Positions 24,812 through 35,237 of a stretch of DNA of 64,000 bases are shown in pieces. How positions within the stretch are numbered: position 1 is the first letter of the stretch; every line of letters starts with the position of its first letter. Source of the stretch: Hydractinia symbiolongicarpus. Lineage: Eukaryota; Cnidaria; Hydrozoa; Anthoathecata; Hydractiniidae. The DNA lies in contig NC_079883.1 of NCBI RefSeq assembly GCF_029227915.1, forward strand, positions 15,376,001-15,440,000, in the 5' to 3' direction. The notes beneath the pieces were generated by a model. The model worked only from the letters and a program-made list of their open reading frames with translations, had not been told where the DNA came from and ran no database searches. The translations under genes and the position numbers were made by a program.

Positions 24812-26137
24812 CTACGATCTCTTCCCACTCCTTCTATTTCCCACGTATGCAACAACTATACCTACAGCACCTGCTATGGCCATGTACAAATGCCTTGCCA
24901 CAAATTCCACGACTTTAGCAGCTACTCGGAAGAATAACGATACAATACTACCAATAATGCCCGGCAAAGCAGCGCCCGCTTTGCCAGCAAGATACTTTAA
25001 AAATTTCCCGAGACGCTCTAATTGTTTTCTCACAAACCCTTTGCTACCACTACCTCCTCCTGCTGCACCTGCTGCCCCACCACCCGTGAGTGCTAGGACC
25101 AAGGTCGACACGAGCAACCCAGTGGCACTCACGATGCTTGCTATAGTTATCCTTTGCTCTTTGCATAGAATGCTGAGCTTTTCTCGTAGGGATAGATCGT
25201 CCCCAGCGATTTTCATCAGCTCGGATTTAATGGACCTCAGTTGCTTAAAAACCTCGGAGAAAAGACCGTGCCTACCCTGTTCATCCTTCTTATCTTCCTT
25301 CAATTTCTTCAATTCCTTCTTAAGATCATTAATATCCTGAAGCCTTCGTACCCCAGGCTTCTGCTTTTTAAGTTCTTTCAACTTACCCTCTTTCGTATTT
25401 ATCTCGCTATTATATTGTACAAGTTTATCCTTCCCTCCATTAATAGTCTTCTGCAGGTTTTCAATGTCGAGCTTTAACGTTCTCATATCAGGGGTCTCGA
25501 TCTCATCGTCGATGACCGCGAACGAAGTATCTGCATAACCCTCTATGTAACGAGCAAAATTTTGAATGCTATCAATTGTTTTCATTTCAATAATCTCACC
25601 CTCCTCTTTGCCCGAAGTCTCCTCACCCTTCTTAACAAGAACATCAACCTCCAGCGCAAGGCTCTGAGCCTGTGCCCGACAACCATTATTGGGGGTAGAG
25701 ACATACTTGGTGAAGCCCATATCTCGAATATATTTAGCTGTAAGGCCATATTTGTGTAATGTACTTAATGCTAGGAACCCTGTCCCATTTTCCTTCGTAA
25801 CCCTTATACCTTTGAAAAAAAGCTGTTCTCCTTCACGACTAAAGCTACCCCTGGTGATATTGATATATATCCGGGTTTTATCCAGAGGTCCCAGATCTTG
25901 ATTATTTAGATGTGTGTAGAAAGCACTTACCGCTTCCTCTAGTATAGATTTAGTTATTCTATCAAGTGTATCTCCCTGCTGCTCCGTCGTGGTATCTCCC
26001 GCTGTGCTGGATCCATGCACGTCTTCGAGCCCACGGAACTTCTGCGGCACAAGGAGTTCACTAGGGACATTCTCGCGCCCAAGATCATCCATCTGAATAC
26101 CTTCGAAGTCTCCTTCATATCCCGGATTATCAGCCAT
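24812..26137 (-). CDS. Coiled-coil, glycine-rich membrane protein of Polintons, 441 aa
   Basis: Open throughout. The N-terminal third is acidic. Residues about 225-310 form a long charged coiled coil. Next come LREKLSILCKEQRITIASI, a hydrophobic stretch (VSATGLLVSTLVLALTGGG), a Gly/Ser-rich linker and LPGIIGSIVSLFFRVAAKVVEFVARH with a last membrane segment. I recognise this composite from proteins next to the capsid gene in cnidarian Polintons; its function is unknown and a virion-membrane or fibre role is speculation. It is divergent from the capsid gene, with only 28 bp between the two ATGs. It is the best preserved gene of the element. Confidence 0.8.
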   Translation of the reverse strand: MADNPGYEGDFEGIQMDDLGRENVPSELLVPQKFRGLEDVHGSSTAGDTTTEQQGDTLDRITKSILEEAVSAFYTHLNNQDLGPLDKTRIYINITRGSFSREGEQLFFKGIRVTKENGTGFLALSTLHKYGLTAKYIRDMGFTKYVSTPNNGCRAQAQSLALEVDVLVKKGEETSGKEEGEIIEMKTIDSIQNFARYIEGYADTSFAVIDDEIETPDMRTLKLDIENLQKTINGGKDKLVQYNSEINTKEGKLKELKKQKPGVRRLQDINDLKKELKKLKEDKKDEQGRHGLFSEVFKQLRSIKSELMKIAGDDLSLREKLSILCKEQRITIASIVSATGLLVSTLVLALTGGGAAGAAGGGSGSKGFVRKQLERLGKFLKYLAGKAGAALPGIIGSIVSLFFRVAAKVVEFVARHLYMAIAGAVGIVVAYVGNRRSGKRS

Positions 26138-26165
26138 TTATTTCAACCCCGCCCGGTATAAATAA
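26138..26165. promoter_or_regulatory. 28-bp divergent promoter region before the capsid gene
   Basis: Separates the 441-aa gene (-) from the capsid gene (+). It contains TATAAATAA directly before the capsid ATG and TTATTTCAA on the other side; element B keeps the same layout at 40242-40270. Confidence 0.45.
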
Positions 26166-27443
26166 ATGAGTACTTTGGGAACAAAATTAGAGCCGCACAA
26201 GGAACTGAAAATCATGTATGGGATGAAAGGGAAAAAACAGAGGGTGAAGATCAGTCACATACCCAGCACCATAGGCCCAAATGAGGATCTCCACGTTGAC
26301 GTACCGAACCTTGGTCAAAATGACGTGATTTTTCCCGGCTCAATCAAGTTGCTTTTTGACCTCAAGCTACAAGGGACTAATACCAAGCGTACTATTGTTT
26401 GAAACATCGGCAAAGCATTGGTGCAAAATCTCCGCATCACCCTGAATGCGAATGAAATTCAGAATATTGCTGACTACAACATACTCGGGGTATATCGGGA
26501 TCTCTTGATCTCAAAACAGAAACGAGACAATAATCTGATCCTTGAAGGTATCAATCCCAACGATGGTACCATCCGCGCCCTCCAACTGAAGGCCAGTGAC
26601 CATGTAGGAAATAATGAAGAGAAGGCCATAGCCTCAGCCTACGGTAACACGTTCTGTATTCCTCTTGGCTCCATGTTCGAGCTGACAAGGGATCTTCCCT
26701 TTTACCAAGCAGGTATTCACGACAGATTGAGCTTTATTTTGCATTTCGCGTCTTACGGTGACGTGATCAAGGAATCCGGGACCCCAGCGGTAGGCTCAAC
26801 AGCGGCCAAGCCAGCCGATGCTAGTTATAAAATTACCAATATTGCGCTCGAGTTTGATAAGGTGACCAATGAAGACCTCGCAAGTGCGATGATGAGCCGT
26901 TATTCCCGGCTTGCGTTGCCCTATGAAAGAATCCTCCGTAGCAAGGTTGTGACTATGAAGAAAAGTGACATCAGCTATAATCTCCAACTGGATACACCCG
27001 CTAAATCATTGAAGGGCGTACTACTCCTATTTCAGGATCCTACCGTTGTTAAGAAATATGCTGGGAATAACGAAAAATTCTACAATCCTGGCATATCGTC
27101 GGTCAGTGTCACTATCGAAGGAGAGCCCAATCAGCTCTTTTCCCACGCGATGTTACCCAGGGATCACATGGAACAGGTGGCTGCGTTGCTGGGATCCCAT
27201 GATATCATAGTGACCATTGGCCAATATCTAACGGAAAGGTACGCGTTGTTTGTCGACTTCAGAGCAACGCCCGAGGACCCCTTGCATGGAACTGGAAGGC
27301 CATTACAACGGTAGTCAGACGGGATCACCTTGCACATGACGAAGAAGGCTGACGGAACCGGTGATATTAGATGTTACGTCTATCTCTTGATGGACGCGCA
27401 ATTAAATATTTTAGATGGCAGGTTTTACAGTGTCGAGTATTAA
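26166..27443 (+). pseudogene. Polinton major capsid protein (hexon-like), two in-frame stops
   Basis: The 425-codon frame ends at TAA 27441-27443, with TGA at 26400-26402 and TAG at about 27313. Family landmarks are an early NEDLHVDVPNLGQNDV, IKLLFDL, NIGKALVQNLRI, ADYNILGVYRDL, a GVLLLF strand, EKFYNP followed by ITIEGEPNQL-type residues, and a C-terminal RCYVYLLMDAQLNIL. This is the double-jelly-roll capsid family I know from cnidarian Polintons/adintoviruses. Element B's copy (40271-41545) aligns end to end with a different single stop. The start ATG follows TATAAATAA. Confidence 0.85.
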
Positions 27444-27888
27444 TCAACATGTTCATAACGTTATTCTATGGTATTACCATAGAATAAACATGGTAACTCT
27501 TGCGATAATGGCTGGCGGGGCGTTAATCTACGACCTCTCGTTCAGCGGTAGTAACTATTTGTTCAGCAAACTCTCGGGCCATGGGGAACAAGAGCGCAGA
27601 CGGCACGATAAAGCTATTGAACAACTTCAAGCGGCCCAAGCTCAGTGGGTGCGCGATAGACAAGCAAAAATAGACTGGTATAACCGATGGCGGGAGGAAC
27701 AAAGGCAAGCTGGGCAATCTCTTAAAGAGCTTGATGAGGGTATGAGGGAGTATTTCATTGCCACGATTGAAAAAGCTCCGAAATTATCTGATTTTTATGT
27801 CCCCAGTAAACAACAAGCCGATGGTGAACTGACGTTCATTCTTGGCTCCTTAGTCCTTTTGGGGTTCGTAGCGTACAAATATATGTAA
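27415..27888 (+). CDS. Conserved Polinton membrane protein, 157 aa, overlapping the capsid gene
   Basis: Starts inside the last 29 bases of the capsid gene in another frame (MAGFTVSSINQHV). A hydrophobic N-terminal segment (MVTLAIMAGGALIYDLSF) is followed by LSGHGEQERRRHDKAIEQL. A charged helical middle with 'WYNRWREEQRQ' comes next, and the tail is LSDFYVPS...LTFILGSLVLLGFVAYKYM, a membrane anchor. The HGE.ER.RHD and LSDFY.PS motifs recur in cnidarian Polintons. Function is unknown. In element B the same overlapping start (MTGSTVSNI) survives but the rest of the gene is gone. Confidence 0.75.
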   Translation: MAGFTVSSINQHVHNVILWYYHRINMVTLAIMAGGALIYDLSFSGSNYLFSKLSGHGEQERRRHDKAIEQLQAAQAQWVRDRQAKIDWYNRWREEQRQAGQSLKELDEGMREYFIATIEKAPKLSDFYVPSKQQADGELTFILGSLVLLGFVAYKYM

Positions 27889-27893
27889 TAAAG

Positions 27894-28878
27894 ATGTCAA
27901 AAGCAAAGCATATTGTTACTCCGGAAGAAGCCGAAAAATTAAGTCAAATATACTACCAACCAGAACATCTATGGATCGGGAGGAAAGCCATCAAATTACT
28001 CGTTGAAAACTCTGGTCTTTCCAAAAAGATAGTTATACATTGGCGGAGTCGCCAGTTGCTCTGGCTCAGACATATCAAAGGCCCGAAAAAGATCGATTAT
28101 CCCCATTTCAATATTACAAAGCCTAATCAAACGCACCAGTTTGATCTCTTGTACATGCCCCATGATAAAATCTATGGCAATACGTAAAATACATTTTGAC
28201 GGGTATTGATGTTGCCTCGAGGTATAAGGTGGCTGGGCCCCTGAGAACCAAAAAGGCTAGTGAAGTAGCGGAGATGCTCCACGACATTTACAAAGCAGGA
28301 CCTCTACGATATCCGAGTATATTCCAATGTGACAACGGTAGTGACTTCAAATCGGATGTGAGTAAGCTGCTTGAAAGCAAAAATGTTGAGATCAAGCGTG
28401 CTACTACTAAGTACCACCATACTCACGTAAGGTACTTGCGGAGAGATTGTTCAAACCTCAGGACGCACAAGAGCTGGTCACTGACGAAACTAGTACCACA
28501 TGGGTCAAGCATCTATACACTATCGTCAAGAGTTTGAACAACACCAAGACCCGGATGATTGGAATGAAGCCTTCGAAAGCGATCAAACTCGAGGAAGTCC
28601 CACTCGCGAAAAGCGATGGCCATCTTGAAGAAAAGCCTCTACCCGACGACGGACTATACTTGTACCTCCTGCAACCTGGAGAGGAACATGCAGATGCAAA
28701 AAGATGCGCAACTGATGCTTGGTGGTCTAAGCGTACGTACAGACTCGACCGTATCGTAACCGGTACGAGGTTGTTATATTATCTTGATGGAGGGCCTGAT
28801 CGATCTTTCGTATCAGAGGAATTGATGCTAGTACCCGAAGGTGTTGAACTACCCCCTGATCATGTGAAAGAATGGTAA
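27894..28878 (+). pseudogene. Retroviral-type integrase of the Polinton, frameshifted, catalytic Glu lost
   Basis: The integrase inserts the element DNA. Three reading-frame pieces cover 27894-28187, 28196-28410 and 28447-28878. The first catalytic Asp lies in HQFDLLYMP and the second in FQCDNGSDF. The third carboxylate (Glu in the family's 'A.VE..N' segment) should come between KYHHTH and the helix starting at about 28440. A frameshift and apparent deletion sit exactly there. The C-terminal part (LLQPGEEHADAKRCATD, RFLYYL-type strand, EELM.VPEGVE) is well preserved. No chromodomain was seen. Starts at ATG five bases after the upstream stop. Confidence 0.85.
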
Positions 28879-28924
28879 TATTTCTCGATTTTTGTGTGTT
28901 CATAACACACAAAACATATGCACA

Positions 28925-29670
28925 TTATGACATATCGATATCATACAACCCTTCGAATAACTCGCGCGTGGCGTCATCTGGTAAACTAAAATGATTTCGC
29001 CATGAATTCTCTATCCCGAGATTATTATCCCTGAACCTATTCCATGTATGTACGGCGTTTGGATCGTCACATATTGGATGTCTCTCGATCATATTAGGAT
29101 ACATATCCCTTAGTGTACGGAGTTGATCATTAAAGGATCTACGTTGGCAACGAATTATATAGGGAGATGTTGGCCTTTTTTCCCACATTCATTAGGATTA
29201 TTTTTGTCAATAACACATATCACATTATCATAGGGATAACCATCACGGAGTCCTGCAATTTCCAAGGTTCGTAGCTCAAGCTGCTTCTCTCTTTCCTGGA
29301 GGTCATCGCTTATTGCTGCCGGCGTCATATCCCTTTCCTCGATGGCTTCCTCTAATTTTTTAATACACTTTAGCGCCAACCATTTCATGACATCAAGTGC
29401 TTTTGGTTTTCTTGAACGCGCACAAATCTCAAAAGCATCATCCAATGTAATGAAAACATCATGAGGATTTTTTACTTTGCCAAGGGGTTGGTTTGAAACC
29501 AATCCTATTTCATTACGTGAAATGATTGCAATATCCCGATACCACTCTGCAATATTAGCAATACCCAAGAACCTTCCAAGATCTGCACGTTTAAAAAGAG
29601 CCTGATTTTGCGCATCGAATAAAGTCTCAATAGCTCCGGTGGGCAATGTGTTTAAATCAAGTGAGGACAT
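28925..29670 (-). pseudogene. MSV199/BRO-like DNA-binding protein, one frameshift
   Basis: The N-terminal part (29670-29155) carries ALFKRADLGRFLGIANIAEW, like the MSV199/BRO-N domains of large DNA viruses. A helical linker (EERDMTPAAISDDLQEREKQ) and DGYPYDNVICVIDKNN follow. After a frameshift at about 29180, the C-terminal part (YIIRCQRRS..QLRTLRDMYPNM, DDPNAVHTWNRFRDNN) continues to 28925. By analogy it may bind DNA or regulate expression. The start is ATG 29670 after AATAATAAAA. Only element A has this gene. Confidence 0.65.
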
Positions 29671-29679
29671 TTTTATTAT

Positions 29680-29868
29680 TTACATTACCCCAACCAGGGT
29701 CACAATAAGTAGGACGGTTATGAAAAAATACTTGGTATTTCTTTCCCTTTCTAAGGCATCCCTTAGCTCTTCATCAAGAGCCTCTATGCTCCGCTCTAAA
29801 TGTTCTATCCTATTCATTTCTTCATGACAATTTTCCAATTGCCTTTCTAAGGTTTTGATGTATGACAT
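29680..29868 (-). CDS. Small coiled-coil, tail-anchored protein, 62 aa
   Basis: Open frame with a charged heptad region (LERQLENCHEEMNRIEHLERS) and a C-terminal membrane segment (YFFITVLLIVTLVGV). The ATG lies in GAATAAATATG, the element's usual start context. It is packed 9 bp from the upstream gene of the MSV199 protein and 2 bp from the ATPase stop. Function is unknown; the small size makes it somewhat uncertain. Confidence 0.55.
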   Translation of the reverse strand: MSYIKTLERQLENCHEEMNRIEHLERSIEALDEELRDALERERNTKYFFITVLLIVTLVGVM

Positions 29869-29870
29869 AT

Positions 29871-30275
29871 TTATTCTAATATCCTCCAGCCTCGAGGATG
29901 GTCCAGTCTAATATACAAACAGGCATGTTTGGATTTTTTGAGTTGATTCTTGATCACTCCCCAGTCGTTAATTATGTTTGTCTCTTCATCAATCAATTTT
30001 AAATCACTCCTTTCGTGCGAGTACCAGAAGAATAACTGCTTCTTTTGCCTCCTCCGATTTTTAGGCAAAGCTGTGTAGGATTGTGTGAGAAGCCAAAGGC
30101 TATGTTTTCTATATAGCCCGCTTATGGAGAGCTCAAGTAGGGGTTGCCTTCGTTTATCGAGATTTTCATCGGCGATCATGTCATCGATAATGAATAATGT
30201 TTCTTCGCCTGCCAGGAGGTTTGAAAATTTGCTTATCCAATCGAACAAATTATCACCTGGATCAATAAGAAACAC
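29871..30275 (-). pseudogene. C-terminal half of a Polinton packaging ATPase, fused to polymerase
   Basis: Contains Walker B TLFIIDDM (about 30195-30178), RRQPLLELSISGLYRKHS and LWLLTQSYTALPKNRRRQKK, the C-terminal motifs of FtsK/HerA-type (A32-like) genome-packaging ATPases. The N-terminal half with the P-loop is absent. The reading frame runs upstream without a stop into polymerase sequence (to 30539). A deletion therefore joined the two minus-strand genes in frame. No other P-loop ATPase is visible in either element. Confidence 0.75.
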
Positions 30276-33200
30276 ACCGTATTCGAAATTTTGTCGATCT
30301 ACGTACTTGTCGAGAAAATTATAGTAAAATTCGAGCATCCGCAGCTTGTCCAATTGATATACATATATCCCGCATTGGTACGGACTATTTATGGCAACGC
30401 CTTGTTTAAGCCGCCTTACTTCATATGCGTCTCCAATTTCTTCAGGTTCCTCCAAGTAAGGGCTTCTCATTGCTGCATCTACTACCTTTTCATCCCTTGT
30501 AAATGTTGTATTTGCATGTCTCGCCAGGTCCCCTATCATCTTCCCATAGAAGCTATTGCCTTCTAATTTAGCAATATCGCCAGCGATGCGCTTGTCGGGG
30601 TCTTTATCTGTTTGGCGACGCGTATCCGCGATTTCATGAGGAAATTACGCGAATGGTTTACCACGTGAGTACTTGAGTATTTGATAACATGCCGTAATTT
30701 TTAAACCATGATTAAGATACCATTTAAGCAGGTCAGTACAAACCAGGATCTTCTCGGCTCTCATAACCCCTAGGAGCTTCCAAGTACCCGGGATACGTTT
30801 TCGTCCGGTCTTGGTCAAATACTCGTGCATATGCTGAGGGATTTGATTGTCAGGGATCTCTCTAACCACAAATAACGGGGACATCTCGCTAAATTTTTCG
30901 TACAACTCAGTAGGCACCTCAATATCAACTTGTGCAAACCCGAAGAGCGATCCATCAAGAATGTCTCGCGCCAGAACATCTAATTCTCCAGCAGGGTCTG
31001 CCATTTTTACCAGCTTCTCCTTCCCACAAGGGAAGTCCTGCTGCAGGGTGCTAGGGTAGAGCATATTGGCGTCATACCCGAGTATAGTCTTGCATTTTCT
31101 GGCTCGGTATAAATATGTTAGGAAATACCCGTCACATCACTTTCGTGATACCTGCAAAATACGATTGCTGGACCACTTACCATCCCCGTTTGGAGGAGTT
31201 CATATGCATCGTTTTTTGTACAATATTTACAATCTTTTTGAACCTCCTTGCATGCTTTGCATAAGGCTTTGGTACAAAGAGCCTCACATTTATGCTTACA
31301 TGGATCACCCGGTGCATAAAGATTTATATCAGGGTTCAACTGCAAGGATTTGTTCAGTACATACCGCATAGACCCACCCGGAATGCTCACGGCATCTTTC
31401 AAAATTTCAATCTCATCCTCGTAGTACGTGTTGCGAGTCTTGTCGACGGCCTCGATAAATGGTATTACATCGGCCATATTGTATTCAACCAACCAATCAA
31501 GCATCGTGACGCACCCCCTCTTAAAGAACTCATCCCGGAAAGCCTGGTAATCTTCGGGTGAGAGTGTGTTTTTATCACTGAGTGTGCTATAAAAAGCCTC
31601 ATACTCGACTGGGCCTACATGGTTCAAGCTCTCATAACTTGTTAGCCATTCGTATGGAAACACTAATTTTTTGAGATTGCGCTCCAGTGATTTGCACCAT
31701 TTTTCATAACTCAAGTCTGGCGCTAGAAAATTCTTAATATCGATAAATTTAAACCTCGAGGTGGTTAGAAACATGTAGTCGTTATTTTTTTCGCCACTTT
31801 GATATTATCATCATCCACAATTCGTTCGACAAAATACCGCTTGATCAGGTTGATATCGTACTTGCCACTATTGAAACCTATCTGTAACCTGGTTTACCCA
31901 TTCATGCCAAGCATTTTGGATTTGTTCCGGGAGCATATCAAAATCATCAGGTTTGGGATATATACGTTCGACTTCTTGGACAATATGGATCTGTCTCTGC
32001 TCCAATTGTTCGACGAATTTCCTCACCAATACCTTGGGGTCTTCATTCATGATGATTGTAGGATGTTCTTGTAGGCTATCGTGTATTGCTACGCTGACGG
32101 GTATATGCTCTGATATATATGTTAGATCAGACGTTTGCTGCTGGTTCAATGGTGCCAGGAGAGCCTCGAAATCAAAAACGATGAAGTGGAGATATCCTCG
32201 AAATTCCTTCTTGAATACCCTCTTAACCTTGGGAGGATTTTCACACTCCCATGCAGTGACAAGATTGTACCCCAGTCCCCAAATGTGGTCTTCTTTAAAT
32301 TTGGTACGATTGAAATTACTTTTATCGGCAATGGTTCGCTGTGGTTGACATGGGCATCCATGCCATTTGCAGCCGTGGTATTCGTATACTGTTTTGTCTG
32401 AGGATCATACCAATCAATCTTGTATACAGCCTTACTGCCTTCGCGTATCACACGTTCTCCCCTATGCCGACAAAGAGCATGATGTATATGCCTACCTGTT
32501 TGCTTTGACATGGCTTCAATCCATTGGCATGCCGCGTAACTGAAACCCTTATCGGGATAGAATACCTTTTTAGAGCTACTCTGCATGCGCTCGACCTTTT
32601 CACCTTTGCAAATGATCTTGGTCTTGATACCTTCACATTCGTTATTCTTGTGTCGTGCAAGGTTCTCCGATCTGGTAAATCTTTGTGTACAAACCTCGCA
32701 TTCCCAATGCTGCGTCAATACCTCCATCTTCTTGATATAAAAACAATGACCTTCCAACATACCAATATTGATAGTGTCTATGTCTTTTTTGTATTGGCCT
32801 TGTCCTTATACGAGTCGCCATGGGGCTTTATCGGTGTTTGTCTTCGGTTGGAAGACTCTGATATTAATTTTGAATTTTTTAGCGATGCCCTCCAAATCCA
32901 CGAGCCTCGTAGCACGTACCTCTCCCCTCTTTAACTTGGGTTCCTCGTAGTATTCACGAGCTAATTTGAGGGCTGTCTTTGTAAGGAACTCTGTCCCTCT
33001 TTTTACATTCGCTCTCTCCCTTACAGCTAAGCATCTCCAAAAGCATAGATTGTCCGTTCTAGCATCTTCACCGTCCATGGCATAGATACATTTTTCGCGC
33101 AGCCAATCTGGCAAAGGTCCACATCCAAGTAGGGGTTCCTTCGTAGAAATTATCTTGATCTGAACATGCTTGAATATTATTTTACCTTCATATGCTCCTG

Positions 33201-33776
33201 GTGTTTCCATAGTCCTTTCTGGTGGCAAATAGGCTTTCGTCCAAAATTCTGCATCTTCCAAATCAAGGCGTTTCATCTCACATTCATCGATGAAAGCCTC
33301 GATTTCAGCCATGCTTGAGAGTGAATCGGAGCTCTTTGTTTTGTGATAATTTGTAACATCTTCACCGCCTCGGTAAATATCACAGCTAAAGCTGTATACC
33401 ACCTTCACACGCATGTCTACGTGTGGTGTGATTTTTCGCATGATAGCGTCCGTCAATGGCTGGTTAATGTATTAAACCGCCATGTCTTGATGCGGTTTCC
33501 CTCTTCAAACATTTCCACGTCATTATCAAAAATGTTTTGAATGTCCTCGATTACATTAGGGTTCGTGGCTTGTTTCGATTCTTTCCCAAATATGTGTTTG
33601 AGGTCCTCAATTCCTTGGTATTCATCTTCGATGGTGACCCGTTGAACCTCATCGTGGATAGTTGGTGTTCCTGAAAATTGATCCCTGGCCTTGTTGTAGT
33701 AGTAACTAACGGTATCCCGCACGCTCCTTAGTTGTTTAGCGAGAGCTTCGCGAGTTGCCGCTACTGGTGCCGACAC
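30276..33776 (-). pseudogene. B-family DNA polymerase (lineage 1), multiply broken, 3' end deleted
   Basis: Replication polymerase of element A. From the N-terminus, a helical head (33776-33453) is followed by a segment with GCGPLPDWLREK and DNLCFWRCLAV (33456-32806). A C2H2-like finger CEVCTQRF..SENLARHKNN.C lies in 32760-32146. Exonuclease/palm parts then include FKFIDIKNFLAP, YNMADVIPFIEA and SIPGGSMRYVL (31774-31118), MLYPSTL (31064) and NSFYGKM (about 30550). Breaks are frameshifts at about 33456, 32146, 31870, 31790 and 31118, and in-frame stops at 32806-32808 and about 30645. The YxDTDS palm motif is gone because the 3' end is replaced by ATPase sequence at about 30275. Confidence 0.85.
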
Positions 33777-33884
33777 GGTATTATATATTTTACTGATTGC
33801 ATTTTTGAATCAACTCATTCCTTTATTATATACAGATTTCATTTCCAACCAGCATTTTTTTTTTGACTCGAAGGACATTTGAAT

Positions 33885-34184
33885 AATGGGGAATTTCCCT
33901 TACTCAATCTCTTTTTGTTGATGTCAGCAATATTCCCGTTAGTCGCTATTGCGCATGACGTCATATATATGATTATGTATTAGTATTTAATGTATATATA
34001 TATATTATTATGTGTTTGGTTACTGGCATTTATATTCTGTATTATTATGATTTCACGTATGCGTTAATGACGTCATATGATTTCGTTTTCTATTTTGGGA
34101 TGAGGTGGTGGTGGAAGCGGGGTTTTTGTGATTAAAAGGTGTATGAAGAAATAAAACTGGTTATATTCACTCCTTACTACTACT
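33885..34184 (-). repeat. Right terminal inverted repeat of element A
   Basis: Inverted counterpart of 21535-21785. It contains two TGACGTCA sites where the left copy keeps one. Confidence 0.9.
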
Positions 34185-34189
34185 CGGGG
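34184..34189. repeat. Target-site duplication of element A, right copy
   Basis: TCGGGG directly follows the right terminal repeat. Six bases is the duplication length known for Polintons. Confidence 0.8.
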
Positions 34190-34833
34190 TAGGTTCTTCA
34201 CATGTTCAGCTTGAAATGGTTATTTCGTTTGACTATTTTTTTTATTTATTTTACTTAATCAAATATCTTTACCATCCAATTACTCTTAATACAAGTTTTT
34301 GTTTGTTATTACAGGAAAAAAGAGAAAATCAGTAAAATTTCAGCATTGTCATTGTTCTTATTTTGTTCTTATTTTTCAGCGATTAATTATATTAAAAGTA
34401 TGCACTACGACTTTTTTATGTCCAACTATTTTCCTCTTGCCTACATCGTCATCTACTTAAGTCATCATTAATAACGTGGATTCGCTGCGAATTCGCAACA
34501 TTTCGCAATATTTTTGTCACCATTTATGAAAATAAATTGCTACTATATAACTGTAAGCGATACTTTTGAGAGATCAATCAACACTCCTAGCATGGGCATG
34601 TCAGATATTTCAATGGTTAATTTTAACACTGCGGGATCTGTGTCTTTCTTGGAAGCCAAATTGTTTATAATAAAGAGTGTCATTGTCTACTAAGTGTTTA
34701 TAAACTCTGTTAGGTTATACATAGCTAACACGTTTTGGAAAAACACGGTGAGACAGAGATACGGTTTGAAGTAAGTAACAACAGACTCATCCCCTGCCTT
34801 GAAAATAGGTGTAACACGTGCAAGTTTAAGCTC

Positions 34834-34927
34834 CAACCTCGATCCCAGGGCCTGTAGCGTTTTTTGATATGAGGATGGCGTTTCATCTTCATATCAAAAA
34901 TCGCTACAGGTCCTGGGATCGAGGTTG
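34834..34927. repeat. 94-bp near-perfect hairpin (44-bp arms, 6-nt loop)
   Basis: The arms 34834-34877 and 34884-34927 are inverted copies differing at three positions; the loop is GCGTTT. If transcribed it would form one long RNA hairpin of a size suitable for small-RNA processing. A tiny palindromic MITE is the alternative. Confidence 0.85.
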
Positions 34928-35237
34928 TACGTCAGTGCCGTCACGCGACTGACATAATTTTTACTAAGAATCGTAAAAAATAATAGGGTACTGTGATCCT
35001 GCAGTCCCTGCGACCGTTGACCTTTATTTTACGGACCTTTCTCTTGTGTGACTGAGTTGATGGATACGGCAAAAAGCAACTGACATCCGAAGAATTTTCA
35101 TGCAATGTGATGTGATTGGCTTGCCGAAATAAGGTATTCTGATTGGTTTACAAAAAACTGACGACTTTGACCCATATTTACGGCATTCCAAATGTGACAC
35201 AGCATGTATGTATCTATATTATAATGCCCGTATACAT

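Larger units (their letters stand above)
21535..34184. mobile_element. Maverick/Polinton element A (about 12.65 kb)
   Basis: A virus-like DNA transposon bounded by long terminal inverted repeats starting AGTAGTAGTAAGGAG (left) and ending in its complement (right). A 6-bp direct repeat TCGGGG flanks it (21529-21534 and 34184-34189). Gene content is diagnostic of Polintons: major capsid protein, retroviral-type integrase, packaging-ATPase remnant and a B-family polymerase. No adenoviral-type protease and no intact P-loop ATPase were seen. Left-half genes are shared with element B; the right half is different. Nearly every gene has a stop or frameshift, so this copy is probably immobile. If the shared T at 34184 belongs to the element, the duplication is 5 bp. 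Confidence 0.93.

Noticed and set aside
33453-33776. Separate adenoviral-type protease gene at the right end of element A
   Set aside because: It lacks a His-Asp/Glu-Cys pattern and continues in frame order into the polymerase N-terminal region of this lineage.
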